Assembly (NCBI RefSeq): GCF_016907315.1 | Contig: NZ_JAFBBS010000001.1 | Span: forward strand, 2,604,001-2,668,000 | Direction of reading: 5' to 3' | Length of the DNA stretch: 64,000 nucleotides | Source: Microbacterium esteraromaticum | GTDB taxonomy: Bacteria > Actinomycetota > Actinomycetes > Actinomycetales > Microbacteriaceae | Shown here: piece by piece, positions 48,257-57,507 of the stretch | How positions within the stretch are numbered: the stretch's first letter is position 1 | Layout: each line of letters begins with the position of its first letter | Notes under the pieces: generated by a model | Told to the model about the DNA's origin: nothing | The model's input: the letters and a program-made list of their open reading frames with translations, nothing else | Databases searched by the model: none | Made by a program: the position numbers and the translations under genes

Positions 48257-49780
48257 TCAGCCGCGCAGCAGGGCCCTGAGCGACTGGATCGTGTCTGCCT
48301 CTGCCGCCGGCTTGTCGTGCCGGTAGCCCTTCACCCGCGCGAATCGGAGTGCGATGCCGCCGGGGTAGCGGGGCGAGCGCTGCACGCCGTCGATCGCTAT
48401 CTCGACCACCACCTCGGGTCGCACGAAGACCGTGCTCTGCGTGCGTCGCGTCTCGAGGGCGGGGAAGATCTCGGTCTGCCACCGAAGCAGCTCGTCGGTG
48501 AGCCCCTTGAACGTCTTGCCGACCATGACGAAATCGCCCTGGTCTCCGTACTCGCCCTCGGGGTCGCGTGCGCCGAGGTGCAGGTTCGACAGCATCCCCG
48601 TGCGCCGGCCCGAGCCCCATTCGACGCCGAGCACGACGAGGTCGTAGGTGAGCACCGGTTTCACCTTCACCCACGACTTGCCGCGGCGCCCGGCCGTGTA
48701 GGTCGATTCCAGCGCCTTGACCAGCACTCCCTCATGACCGGCGGCGAGCGCCTTGCGCGACAGCCGTTCGGCTTCATCGGCATCGTCGGTCACGATTCCG
48801 GGCATGCGCCACTCGCCGGCGATGCGTTCGAGCTCCGCCAGCCGCACGCTGAGGGGCTCGTCGATGAGATCGCGGCCGTCGACGTGGAGGATGTCGAAGA
48901 ACCAGGGGCGCAGCGCCACTTCGCGTGCGACGTCGGCCCCGAAGCGCGACATCGTCTCCTGGAACGGCCTGGGTGCGCCGTCTTCGTCGAGCGCCAGCGT
49001 CTCGCCGTCGAGGATGATGTCGTCGGCGGGAAGGGAGCGCACGATCTCGACGAGCTCGGGAACCCGGTGCGTCACGTCGGCGAGGCTCCGGGTGTAGACA
49101 CCCACCTCGTCGCCGTGACGGTGCACCTGGATGCGTGCGCCGTCGAGCTTGTACTCCACCGACGCCCTGCCCGTGATCTCCAGGGCTGCCGTCGGGGTGG
49201 CGGCGGTCGATGCGAGCATGGGCATCACGGGGCGTCCGACCGCCAGCCCGACGTCGTCGAGGTCGTCCTCGTCTCGGGTCAGGGCGATCACGGCGGTCTC
49301 GCCGAGGTCGCCGGAGAGCATCGCCGCGCGCCGCACGGACGTGACCGGGCGGTCGGACGCGCGGGCGATCGCGTCGAGCATCACGCCGCCGAGCGCACCG
49401 GTGCGCAGCTCGCCCATCATCGCGCGCGTCAGCAGGTCCCACTCCGCGGGTGTCGCCTGCGAAGCCAGACCCTGCAGCAGCCTCTGACGTGCGGCGGCGG
49501 AGCCGGTTCCGGAAGCACCGGCCAGGGCATCCAGCGCCTGATCCACCTCGGCGATCGTGAGCGAAGGAGCGTCGGCGTGAGACGACTCGAGACCGGCGAG
49601 CGTGCGCCAGCCCACGCCCAGCCTGCCCTGCCGCGGCGCGGCGAGCAGCAGTCCGATCAGCGGGCGGATCTCGTCGGGATGCGCCGACGAGAGCAGCCCG
49701 GCGAGGGCGTCGATCTTCGCGAGCCGGGATGACGTCGCAGCGACCTGTTCGGCGGTGGTGACCAGCTCGGAGAGCATCAT
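48257..49780 (-). CDS. ligB: ATP-dependent DNA ligase (actinobacterial LigB type)
   Basis: A 507-residue enzyme sealing nicks with ATP. An N-terminal helical DNA-binding domain (about 1-190) leads to the adenylation domain with nucleophile Lys in EYKLDGARIQVHRHG (about residue 213) and a C-terminal OB domain (about 370-507). It resembles mycobacterial LigB. It stands alone rather than with Ku or LigD, so a repair role distinct from NHEJ is likely. It converges on the phosphoribosyltransferase gene with a 6-nt gap. Confidence 0.93.
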   Translation of the reverse strand: MMLSELVTTAEQVAATSSRLAKIDALAGLLSSAHPDEIRPLIGLLLAAPRQGRLGVGWRTLAGLESSHADAPSLTIAEVDQALDALAGASGTGSAAARQRLLQGLASQATPAEWDLLTRAMMGELRTGALGGVMLDAIARASDRPVTSVRRAAMLSGDLGETAVIALTRDEDDLDDVGLAVGRPVMPMLASTAATPTAALEITGRASVEYKLDGARIQVHRHGDEVGVYTRSLADVTHRVPELVEIVRSLPADDIILDGETLALDEDGAPRPFQETMSRFGADVAREVALRPWFFDILHVDGRDLIDEPLSVRLAELERIAGEWRMPGIVTDDADEAERLSRKALAAGHEGVLVKALESTYTAGRRGKSWVKVKPVLTYDLVVLGVEWGSGRRTGMLSNLHLGARDPEGEYGDQGDFVMVGKTFKGLTDELLRWQTEIFPALETRRTQSTVFVRPEVVVEIAIDGVQRSPRYPGGIALRFARVKGYRHDKPAAEADTIQSLRALLRG

Positions 49781-49837
49781 CTCTGCATCCTGTCACCAGC
49801 CCCGGACATCGACCCAGGGGGTTGCGCCGGCGTGGGC

Positions 49838-50608
49838 TCAGCGACCGTGGAACTCCGGTCTGCGCTTCTGCTGGAACGCGGCGAAGCCCTCGCGGTAGTC
49901 GTCGGTGTCGCAGAGCGTGGCCTGCGCGGCGTTCTCGATGTCGACGGATTCCCACAGGGCCAGGCGCTCGTCGCGCATGCGGGCGATCAGCCGCTTGCTC
50001 GCTAGAAACGCCGCGGTCGCACCGCGGGAGGCCGCGCGGACGGCATCCTCGGCCGCCGTCCGCACCTCGTCGTCGGGGAAGACACGGGAGAAGAGACCGG
50101 ATGCCACGGCCTCGGCGCCCGACATGAGCCGGCCCGTGTAGATCAGATCGAGGGTCTTGTGCGCACCGAGACGGTCGGCGAACAGGGCATGACCGCCGGA
50201 GTCGAGCGTGGCTCCGAGCGCAGCGAAGGGCGAGCCGATCTTCGCGGACTCGGCGACGTAGACCACGTCGCTCGCGATCAGCAGGCCGAGGCCGACGCCC
50301 AGGCACGCGCCGTGCGCGACGGCGAAGGTCGGCGCAGGGAAGGCGGCCATGCGCTTGAGCAGCGGTGTCACGATGCCGCCGAGGTAGCCCATCACATCGT
50401 CGTCGCGCGGATCGACGCCGGAGATGTCGCGCCCCGCGCAGAACGCCCGGCCCTCGCCGCGCAGCAGAAGCGCGCGCACTCCGGCGCGCTCCGCCTCGTC
50501 GTACGCGGCATGCAGCCCGTGCAGCGCCTGCTCGTCGAGCGCATTGAGGCGCTCGGGCGCGTTCAGGGTGATGTGCGCGATGTCGTCGGCGATGCGGATG
50601 TCGATCAT
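49838..50608 (-). CDS. paaG: enoyl-CoA hydratase/isomerase, PaaG-like
   Basis: A 256-residue crotonase-fold protein. The oxyanion loop GRAFCAGRDIS and AVAHGACLGVGLGLLIASD are conserved. At the second catalytic position LDSGG has Asp, as in PaaG isomerases, instead of the Glu of hydratases. PaaG converts ring-1,2-epoxyphenylacetyl-CoA to the oxepin and also isomerises a later enoyl-CoA. It lies 18 nt downstream of paaE, at the end of the epoxidase operon, which supports that role. Confidence 0.83.
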   Translation of the reverse strand: MIDIRIADDIAHITLNAPERLNALDEQALHGLHAAYDEAERAGVRALLLRGEGRAFCAGRDISGVDPRDDDVMGYLGGIVTPLLKRMAAFPAPTFAVAHGACLGVGLGLLIASDVVYVAESAKIGSPFAALGATLDSGGHALFADRLGAHKTLDLIYTGRLMSGAEAVASGLFSRVFPDDEVRTAAEDAVRAASRGATAAFLASKRLIARMRDERLALWESVDIENAAQATLCDTDDYREGFAAFQQKRRPEFHGR

Positions 50609-50626
50609 GGCTGCTCCTGAGTCGGG

Positions 50627-51790
50627 TCAGACGTCGTAGTCGACGACGATGCGGTCGCTGGTGGGGTGGGATTGGCAGGTGAGCACGTAGCCGCGCTCGA
50701 TCTCGTCCGGTTCGAGCGCGTAGTTCTCGGTCATCGTCACGCTGCCCTCGAGCACACGTGCCCGACACGTGCCGCAGACACCTCCGGAGCAGGCGAAGGG
50801 AGCGTCGGGACGCACGCGCAGAGCCGCATTCAGCACCGACTCGTGCGCGTCGACCGGGCTCTCCACGGTCGACGAGACGCCGTCGAGGTTGACCTCGATG
50901 CGATACGCCTTCTCTCCTGCACGCACCTCGACCCGGCGGGGGCCGCGCTCGGCGGGAGCGTCACCGGTGGTGAACAGTTCGAAGCGCACGTGCTCGCGCG
51001 GCACGCCGAGATCGGCGAGCACCTCGCGGCACAGATCGACGAGCGCGAAGGGGCCGCACAGGAACCACTCGTCGACGGTCTCGGGCAGGATCAGCGAGCC
51101 GAAGATGGTGCGCAGTCGCTGCTCGTCGATCCGGCCGGACAGCACGGGTGCGGTGCGCTGCTCGCGCGAGAGCACATGATGCAGCACGAGCCGGGTCGGG
51201 TAGCGGTCTTTCAGGTCGGCGAGGTCTTCGAGGAACATGACGTCGCTGGTCGACCTGTTCGTGTACAGCAGGGTGAAGCGCGTGCTGTCGGATGCCGTGA
51301 GAAGGGTGCGGGCGAGCGCCATCATGGGCGTGATGCCCGAGCCGGCGGCGATGCCGACGACGTGCGTTCCCTCGAGTTCTTCGAGGCCCGAGGTGAAAGT
51401 GCCCTGCGGGCTCATCACATCGATCTCGAACCCGGGCGTCAGCCCCGTCTGCGCCCAGGTCGAGAACAGGCCGCCCTCATCGCGCTTGACCGCGAGGCTG
51501 AGGCTCGTGGCGCCGTCGCGCACGGCGGTCGGCGGACGGCAGAGGGAGTACGAGCGGCGCACCTCGACGTCGTCGAGGCGCGCCCGCAGCGCGACGTACT
51601 GGCCAGGCAGATAGGCGTACTCATCGGCGAGGTCCGCCGGCACCGTGAAGCTCACCTCGATGGCGTCGTCGGTGAGCCGTCGAACCTCCGAGACCGTGAG
51701 GGTGTGAAATCGCGCATGATGACGGTCGCCCGCCGGGTGAGGTGCGGCGTCCGCGCTGACGGGGGCTGCCGGCATCCGGAACAGCGACAT
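50627..51790 (-). CDS. paaE: 1,2-phenylacetyl-CoA epoxidase, reductase subunit
   Basis: A 387-residue electron-transfer subunit moving electrons from NADPH to the PaaAC oxygenase. A ferredoxin-reductase FAD domain (RRSYSLCRPP, about 85), an NAD domain (GIAAGSGITPMMALAR) and a C-terminal plant-type 2Fe-2S domain (CSGGVCGTCRARV plus a distal VLTCQSHP) are all present. ATG 51790 overlaps the paaD stop. Confidence 0.95.
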   Translation of the reverse strand: MSLFRMPAAPVSADAAPHPAGDRHHARFHTLTVSEVRRLTDDAIEVSFTVPADLADEYAYLPGQYVALRARLDDVEVRRSYSLCRPPTAVRDGATSLSLAVKRDEGGLFSTWAQTGLTPGFEIDVMSPQGTFTSGLEELEGTHVVGIAAGSGITPMMALARTLLTASDSTRFTLLYTNRSTSDVMFLEDLADLKDRYPTRLVLHHVLSREQRTAPVLSGRIDEQRLRTIFGSLILPETVDEWFLCGPFALVDLCREVLADLGVPREHVRFELFTTGDAPAERGPRRVEVRAGEKAYRIEVNLDGVSSTVESPVDAHESVLNAALRVRPDAPFACSGGVCGTCRARVLEGSVTMTENYALEPDEIERGYVLTCQSHPTSDRIVVDYDV

Positions 51791-52290
51791 CAGATCACCT
51801 TGAAGTGGTCGAAGGGTTCGAGGCAGACGCGGCACTCGAACAGCGACTTGCACGACGTCGAGCCGAAGCGCGAGATCTCCCGGGTGTCGAGCGACCCGCA
51901 GCGGGGGCACTTCACCGCCAGGGCGAGCCGAATCGGCCCCTCCCGGTGAGCAGCCGCGCCGGACGGAGGCGCGATGCCGTACTCGACCAGCTTGCGCTTG
52001 CCGTCGTCGCTCATCCAGTCGGTGGTCCACGCGGGAGAGAGCACGAGTCGCACCTCTACGTCGGCGAAGCCCTCAGCCGTCAGCGCGAGCACGATGTCAT
52101 CGCGGATGGCGTCCATCGCCGGGCATCCGGAGTAGGTCGGGGTGATGTCGACGACGATCCGCTCCTCGTCGGCCCGCACGTCGCGCAGCACCCCGAGGTC
52201 GTCGATCGTGAGCACGGGGATCTCGGGATCCGCCACGCGCGCCGCGATCTCGCGAGCGCGTGCCAGCCGAGTGGGGGCCGAGGTCACCAT
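51790..52290 (-). CDS. paaD: 1,2-phenylacetyl-CoA epoxidase subunit PaaD
   Basis: A 166-residue protein with an N-terminal DUF59/MIP18 domain (VADPEIPVLTIDDLGVLRDV; YSGCPAMD) and a C-terminal zinc-ribbon (CPRCGS...CKSLFECRVCLEPFD). It is thought to help assemble metal centres of the complex. ATG 52290 overlaps the end of paaC by 7 nt. The Cys residues needed for both domains are intact. Confidence 0.93.
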   Translation of the reverse strand: MVTSAPTRLARAREIAARVADPEIPVLTIDDLGVLRDVRADEERIVVDITPTYSGCPAMDAIRDDIVLALTAEGFADVEVRLVLSPAWTTDWMSDDGKRKLVEYGIAPPSGAAAHREGPIRLALAVKCPRCGSLDTREISRFGSTSCKSLFECRVCLEPFDHFKVI

Positions 52291-53099
52291 GTCGCCCCCG
52301 GATGCCTTCTGGCGAGCACCTGCATCTCGGCCAGCAGGTGGCCGAACGGGGTCGCGTGCGAGCCGTGGCGGCCACCGGCGCGGGACGCCTTGGCAGCCGG
52401 AACCTCGAGGTCGGCCTCGGCGAGCACGGTCTGGATGACGGCGTCGAACCCTGCGCGCAGCATCGACGGGCGCGCGGCAACGCCCTCGAGCCGGTCGATG
52501 AGCGGCTCGTCGCGGAACAGCTCGTCGACGTAGGGCCAGACGTCGCCGAGCGCACGGATCATCTTCTCGCGAGAGAGCTCGGTGCCGCCGGCCAGGCGCA
52601 GCACCCACTGCACGGCGTGGTCGCGGTGGTAGTCGACCTCTTTCAGCGACTTGGCGGCGATCGCGGCGAAGGTCTCGTCGGTCGACGTGCGCAGAACGGA
52701 GTACAGCTCGTACATGTACGTCGACGCGATCAGCTGACGCGCGATGGTCTGCGCGAAGTCGCCGTTCGGCTGCTGCACGATCCACGCGCAGCGGAAATCG
52801 GGTTCGTCGCGGAAGTACGCCAGATCGTCTTCGCTGCGGTCGTCCCATGTGCCGGCGTAGCGCAGCAGCGACCGCGCGTGGCCGAGCAGGTCGAGCGCGA
52901 TGTTGCCGAGCGCGACGTCCTCTTCGAGCTCGGGAGCGCGCGAGATCCAGCCGGCGAGCTGCTGAGAGAGGATCAGAGCGTCGTCGCCCAGCCACAGCGC
53001 GTACTCGGCGGCATCGGCCGACGGGGCGCGGCCCTCGCCGCCGGCGAGCTCGTCGGAGAGGCGCAGCTCCTCGACGGAGACATGGACGTCATGGCTCAT
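52284..53099 (-). CDS. paaC: 1,2-phenylacetyl-CoA epoxidase, structural subunit PaaC
   Basis: A 271-residue ferritin-like helical protein pairing with PaaA. Motifs include ALWLGDDALILSQQL and EVDYHRDHAVQWVLRL; the di-iron centre itself is in PaaA. ATG 53099 overlaps the paaB stop by 4 nt. A much longer open frame upstream (to 53501) is antisense-compositional and conflicts with paaB. Confidence 0.94.
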   Translation of the reverse strand: MSHDVHVSVEELRLSDELAGGEGRAPSADAAEYALWLGDDALILSQQLAGWISRAPELEEDVALGNIALDLLGHARSLLRYAGTWDDRSEDDLAYFRDEPDFRCAWIVQQPNGDFAQTIARQLIASTYMYELYSVLRTSTDETFAAIAAKSLKEVDYHRDHAVQWVLRLAGGTELSREKMIRALGDVWPYVDELFRDEPLIDRLEGVAARPSMLRAGFDAVIQTVLAEADLEVPAAKASRAGGRHGSHATPFGHLLAEMQVLARRHPGATW

Positions 53100-53386
53100 A
53101 GGTGCGGCACCCCCTCGGAGGCGGTGTAGTAGACCGCGTGCCGGTAGTTCTTGCCCTCTGAGGTCTCGAAGTAGGCATCCTTGGCATCCGGGTCGCTGGT
53201 GGTGATCGCGTCGGCCGGGACCACCCAGATCGACACCCCCTCGCCGCGCCGCGTGTAGAGGTCGCGTGCGTTGCGGACCGCCATCTCGGCATCCGGAGCC
53301 ACGAGCGAGCCGACGTGGACGTGGCTGAGGCCGCGGTTGGCGCGGACGAAGACCTCCCAGAGAGGCCATTCGCTCGTCTCTGACAT
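53096..53386 (-). CDS. paaB: 1,2-phenylacetyl-CoA epoxidase subunit PaaB
   Basis: A 96-residue small subunit. The N-terminal WPLWEVFVRANRGLSHVHVGSL is the family hallmark and the length is typical. It bridges oxygenase subunits in the complex. ATG 53386 shares one nucleotide with the paaA stop (TGATG), giving tight coupling. Confidence 0.95.
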   Translation of the reverse strand: MSETSEWPLWEVFVRANRGLSHVHVGSLVAPDAEMAVRNARDLYTRRGEGVSIWVVPADAITTSDPDAKDAYFETSEGKNYRHAVYYTASEGVPHL

Positions 53387-54366
53387 CACGCCACCTGCCC
53401 ATCTGCTCGCGCGGCCTGCTTGCGGGCGTACGCGGCCGCGGCCTCGCGCACCCATGCACCTTCTTCGTGTGCGGTGCGGCGCCGCTCGAGACGCTCGGCA
53501 TTGCACGGGCCGTTGCCCTTCAGCACCTCGAAGAACTCGTCCCAGTCGATCTCGCCCATGTCGTACCGCTGGGTCTCGTCGTTCCACTTCAAGTCGGGAT
53601 CGGGCAGGGTGATCCCGAGGATCTCGGCCTGCGGCACGAGCATGCCGACGAAGCGCTGGCGCAGGGCATCGTTCGAGAAGCGCTTGATCTTCCACTTCAT
53701 CGACTGCGCGGAATTCGGGGACTGGTCATCGGGCGGGCCGAACATCGCCAGGCTGGGCCAGTACCAGCGGTTCACGGCGTCCTGCGCCATCTCGCGCTGC
53801 TCCTCGGTGCCCTGCATCAGGCTCAGCAGGATCTCGAATCCCTGCCGCTGGTGGAACGACTCCTCCTTGCAGATGCGCACCATCGCGCGTCCGTACGGAC
53901 CGTACGAGGCGCGGCAGAGCGGAACCTGGTTGACGATCGCGGCACCGTCGACCAGCCAGCCGATCGCTCCCATGTCGGCCCAGGTGGGGGTCGGGTAGTT
54001 GAAGATCGACGAGTACTTGGCCTTGCCGTCGATGAGCTGCCGCATCATCTCATCGCGGCTGATGCCGAGGGTCTGGGCTGCGGAGTAGAGGTAGAGCCCA
54101 TGACCGGCCTCATCCTGCACCTTGGCCATCAGGATCGCCTTGCGCTTGAGGCTCGGAGCGCGGGTGATCCAGTTGCCCTCGGGCTGCATGCCGATGATCT
54201 CGGAGTGCGCGTGCTGCGAGATCTGCCGGATCAGCGTCTTGCGGTAGGCGTCGGGCATCCAGTCGCGGGGCTCGATGCGCTGCTCGTTCTCGACGAGCTC
54301 GTCGAAGCGCCGCTCGGCGTCTGAGACGTCGCCCTCGACGAGCGTGAGATCTGCGGGGCTGGTCAT
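53386..54366 (-). CDS. paaA: 1,2-phenylacetyl-CoA epoxidase, catalytic subunit
   Basis: A 326-residue di-iron oxygenase subunit that epoxidises the ring of phenylacetyl-CoA. Metal-ligand motifs [13 protein letters not shown] and [13 protein letters not shown] are present, as is the substrate-region [23 protein letters not shown] 54366 has GGAGT 6 nt upstream; a 14-codon extension to 54408 is unlikely. First gene of the paaABCDE-paaG operon. Confidence 0.96.
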   Translation of the reverse strand: MTSPADLTLVEGDVSDAERRFDELVENEQRIEPRDWMPDAYRKTLIRQISQHAHSEIIGMQPEGNWITRAPSLKRKAILMAKVQDEAGHGLYLYSAAQTLGISRDEMMRQLIDGKAKYSSIFNYPTPTWADMGAIGWLVDGAAIVNQVPLCRASYGPYGRAMVRICKEESFHQRQGFEILLSLMQGTEEQREMAQDAVNRWYWPSLAMFGPPDDQSPNSAQSMKWKIKRFSNDALRQRFVGMLVPQAEILGITLPDPDLKWNDETQRYDMGEIDWDEFFEVLKGNGPCNAERLERRRTAHEEGAWVREAAAAYARKQAARADGQVA

Positions 54367-54383
54367 CGTCGACTCCTTTACTG

Positions 54384-54397
54384 ACCGATCGTACGGT
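54384..54397. promoter_or_regulatory. candidate TetR-type operator upstream of paaA
   Basis: ACCGATCGTACGGT is a palindrome-like ACCG-N6-CGGT element, 18 nt upstream of the paaA start and flanked by TTACTG and AATTC. PaaR regulators of paa genes are TetR-type. No paaR gene is in the window. Confidence 0.45.
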
Positions 54398-54435
54398 AAT
54401 TCTCGCACGCTGCGGCCGGACGATCAAGACGATCG

Positions 54436-54855
54436 TCAGCGAGCGCGGCGCAGCAGGGCGAGAAGGGCCTGTCCGTAGGCCTCGGCCGGTTCGGGATGCT
54501 CGAATCGCATTCGCTCACCGGCGATCTCGATCTCGACGACGAAGGCGTCGGGCAGGCGCGTCAGCATCCGGAACGTGCCACGCAGCAGCTCGCGCAGCTG
54601 ATCCTCTCGGGGAAGCCAGACGGCCTGCGACAGCTGCACGGCATCGAGCGCCCATTCGGTGGTCCCGTTGAACGCGAGATCGGTTCCCGACGGCGTCGTG
54701 CGCGCCTCGATCGTCATCTCGCTGACGGTGAAGATCTCCGCTTCGGCCTCGAGCTCGATCTCCTCAGGGAGATCGAGTGCGAAGCGGTCGCCGCTGCGCG
54801 GATGCCAGGTCAGGCCGGCATCACGCAGGGCGACGGCCAGTTCACGGCTGATCAT
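54436..54855 (-). CDS. conserved hypothetical protein
   Basis: A 139-residue soluble acidic protein. Repeated blocks such as FNGTTEWALD and VWLPREDQLRELL are familiar from small actinobacterial proteins sometimes labelled CpaE-like in databases; I see no pilus or ATPase motif and would not use that name. It follows paaA's promoter on the opposite side of the operator but reads the same direction, so it is a separate unit. Confidence 0.75.
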   Translation of the reverse strand: MISRELAVALRDAGLTWHPRSGDRFALDLPEEIELEAEAEIFTVSEMTIEARTTPSGTDLAFNGTTEWALDAVQLSQAVWLPREDQLRELLRGTFRMLTRLPDAFVVEIEIAGERMRFEHPEPAEAYGQALLALLRRAR

Positions 54856-54932
54856 GCCTCTACGGTAGGCGACTCGTGTGCGACGGGGACGGTGTCGGCG
54901 ACGGTGTCGGCGACGTGAGGCAGAGTGGATGC

Positions 54933-57062
54933 ATGACCTCTGCCACCTCGACCGACGTTCGGGATGCCGCGCTCGCCGCGCTGCGTGATCTGGTCGGGCG
55001 ACCGGATGCCGTGTTCCACGACGGGCAGTTCGAGGCGATCGAAGCGCTTGTCGCCGGCCGTCGTCGGGCGCTCGTGGTGCAGCGCACCGGATGGGGAAAG
55101 TCGGCGGTGTACTTCGTCGCGACTCTGCTGCTGCGCCGGCAGGGCGCGGGGCCGACGGTGCTGGTCTCTCCGCTGCTCGCGCTCATGCGCGACCAGATCG
55201 CCGCGGCCGAGCGCGCTGGTGTGCGCGCCGTCGCCATCAACTCGACCAACGCCCACGAGTGGGCCGACGTGATCGCGAGGCTCGACCGGGACGAGGTCGA
55301 TGTGCTGCTCGTCTCTCCGGAACGGCTCAACAACCCGGCGTTCCGCGAGAACCAGCTGCCCGCGCTGGTGCGCCGGATCGGCATGCTCGTGGTCGACGAG
55401 GCGCACTGCATCAGCGACTGGGGCCACGACTTCCGGCCGGATTACCGCCGGCTGCGCGAGCTGATCGCCGAGATGCCGCCGGGCGTGCCCGTGCTCGCGA
55501 CCACGGCTACCGCCAACAGCCGGGTCGTCGCGGATGTGGCCGAGCAGCTGGGCGGAACGGGCACGGCGGCGGATGCCGGGGATCCGGATGCCGGAGTGCT
55601 GACCATCCGCGGGCCGCTGGCCAGGGCATCTCTCCGCCTGGGGGTGCTGCAGCTGCCGGGCTCCGCGCAGCGGCTCGCCTGGCTGCTGAGTTACCTGAAC
55701 GATCTGCCCGGCTCTGGCATCATCTACGCGCTGACGGTGTCGGCGGCCGTCGACACCGCCAGGCTGCTGCGCGAGCACGGACACGAGGTGCGTGCGTACA
55801 CAGGCCAGACCGACGCCGAGGAGCGCGAGGAGTCTGAAGGCATGCTCAAGCGCAACGAGGTCAAGGCCCTCGTCGCGACCAGCGCGCTCGGCATGGGGTT
55901 CGACAAGCCCGACCTCGGCTTCGTCGTGCACCTCGGAGCACCGTCGTCACCGGTCGCGTACTACCAGCAGGTCGGTCGTGCCGGGCGAGCCAGCGACAGC
56001 GCAGACGTGCTGCTGCTGCCGGGGCCGGAGGATCGCGACATCTGGCACTACTTCGCCACCGCGTCGATGCCCGACCGTGAGCGGGCGGAGCGCGTCATCG
56101 CGGCGCTGGGTGATCAGCCGCTCTCGACCCCGGCGCTCGAGGCGATCGTCGACATCCGCCGCACCCCGCTCGAGCTGCTGCTGAAGGTGCTCGACGTCGA
56201 CGGTGCGGTGCGCCGCGTGCAGGGCGGATGGGTCGCCACCGGTGAACCGTGGGTGTACGACGCTGAGCGCTACGAGAGGATCGCCGCGGAGCGCGTCGCC
56301 GAGCAGCAGCACATGCTCGACTACCAGCAGACCGACCGCTGCCGCATGGAGTTCCTGCAGCGTTCGCTCGACGACGCGACCGCGGCCCCGTGCGGGCGGT
56401 GCGACAACTGCGCCGGCGTCTGGTTCCCGACCGAGATCGGCTCGGATGCCGGAGCTGCGGCGTCGGGGGCTCTCGACCGTGTCGGCGTGCCGATCGAAGC
56501 GCGCAGGCAGTGGCCGACAGGCGGAGATCGCGTCGGCGTGCCCGTGAAGGGGCGGATTCCCGCCGACGAGCAGGCAGGGGAGGGGCGGGCGCTGGCGCGC
56601 CTCACCGATCTCGGCTGGGGAGGCACGCTGCGGCAGATCTTCGCCGCCGGTGCGCCGGACGCCGAGGTCACCCCTCAGGTGCTCGACGCGTGCGTGCGCG
56701 TGCTCGCAGGGTGGGGCTGGGAGCGTCGGCCGGTGGCCGTCGTCGCCATGCCGTCGCGCTCGAAGCCGCTGCTGGTCGACTCGCTGGCCCGCGGCATCGC
56801 CGGCATCGGACGGCTGCCGTACATCGGCGCGCTCGATTTCGCGAACGGCGGACCGAGCGGTGGGCCGGGCGGCAACAGCGTGTTCCGCCTCGGCGGGCTG
56901 TGGGACCGCTTCACCGCAGACGGGCTGTCGATCCCCGAAGGGCCGGTGCTGCTCGTCGACGATCAGGCCGACAGCCGGTGGACCCTCACCGTGGCTGCGC
57001 GCGAACTGCGGCGGGCCGGCGCGACCGAGGTGCTGCCGTTCGTCCTGGCGCTGCGCGGCTGA
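54933..57062 (+). CDS. recQ: RecQ-family ATP-dependent DNA helicase with phosphoribosyltransferase-like C-terminus
   Basis: A 709-residue helicase. Walker A is RTGWGKSA, the DEAH box sits in VVDEAHCISDWGHDFRPDYR, motif VI is QQVGRAGR, and a RecQ zinc module carries C...CGRCDNC (about 490). The region after about 560 is not an HRDC domain. It resembles a phosphoribosyltransferase fold (VVAMPSRSKPLLVDSLA; GPVLLVDDQADSRWTLTVA, close to the PRPP loop of the enzyme at 47741). The standard role is unwinding recombination intermediates. ATG 54933 is chosen; a 12-bp duplication (GTGTCGGCGACG) lies just upstream. Confidence 0.88.
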   Translation: MTSATSTDVRDAALAALRDLVGRPDAVFHDGQFEAIEALVAGRRRALVVQRTGWGKSAVYFVATLLLRRQGAGPTVLVSPLLALMRDQIAAAERAGVRAVAINSTNAHEWADVIARLDRDEVDVLLVSPERLNNPAFRENQLPALVRRIGMLVVDEAHCISDWGHDFRPDYRRLRELIAEMPPGVPVLATTATANSRVVADVAEQLGGTGTAADAGDPDAGVLTIRGPLARASLRLGVLQLPGSAQRLAWLLSYLNDLPGSGIIYALTVSAAVDTARLLREHGHEVRAYTGQTDAEEREESEGMLKRNEVKALVATSALGMGFDKPDLGFVVHLGAPSSPVAYYQQVGRAGRASDSADVLLLPGPEDRDIWHYFATASMPDRERAERVIAALGDQPLSTPALEAIVDIRRTPLELLLKVLDVDGAVRRVQGGWVATGEPWVYDAERYERIAAERVAEQQHMLDYQQTDRCRMEFLQRSLDDATAAPCGRCDNCAGVWFPTEIGSDAGAAASGALDRVGVPIEARRQWPTGGDRVGVPVKGRIPADEQAGEGRALARLTDLGWGGTLRQIFAAGAPDAEVTPQVLDACVRVLAGWGWERRPVAVVAMPSRSKPLLVDSLARGIAGIGRLPYIGALDFANGGPSGGPGGNSVFRLGGLWDRFTADGLSIPEGPVLLVDDQADSRWTLTVAARELRRAGATEVLPFVLALRG

Positions 57063-57077
57063 GGCGGACAGGCTGAG

Positions 57078-57404
57078 ATGCGCACCAGCAGCGCGGTCGT
57101 CGCGGCCATCGCCCTGACCCTCGTCGGATTCTTGGGCGTCATGATGCTCGCGGCATCCGGACTCAGCTGGGCCGGATCCGGATTCACGATCGCTGAGTAC
57201 CCCGATTCGGACGATTCGGAGCGCGTCATCGGCCTCACCCTCGGCGCCCTGGGAGTGGCCCTCTGGGCGCTGGTGTCGGCTCTGATGGTCTGGGGCGGTG
57301 GACCGGCGGGCCAAGGCGACCGGCGCGCGGTGCGGGTTGTGGTCGGCGCAGGGGCGGTTCTCGTCGTGGCGCTTTTCGTCGCGGTTGTTCCCGTCCGCCC
57401 TTGA
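57078..57404 (+). CDS. small hypothetical membrane protein
   Basis: A 108-residue protein with three hydrophobic segments (about 7-33, 50-72, 85-105) and an acidic loop (YPDSDDSE). No family recognised. It begins 16 nt after recQ and is likely co-transcribed with it. Confidence 0.6.
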   Translation: MRTSSAVVAAIALTLVGFLGVMMLAASGLSWAGSGFTIAEYPDSDDSERVIGLTLGALGVALWALVSALMVWGGGPAGQGDRRAVRVVVGAGAVLVVALFVAVVPVRP

Positions 57405-57507
57405 CCCGGAAGCGCGCCGGTCATCGGGGTCCCAGATCGCCCCGAAAGGGGTCTTGACCGGGGCAAACGCGCGCATCGATGTCGGTGACGCTCGCCAGGA
57501 TGGAGGT

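Noticed and set aside
54436..54855. Pilus assembly protein CpaE label for the 139-residue protein
   Set aside because: No Walker motifs or receiver domain; the length and motifs do not support any pilus role.
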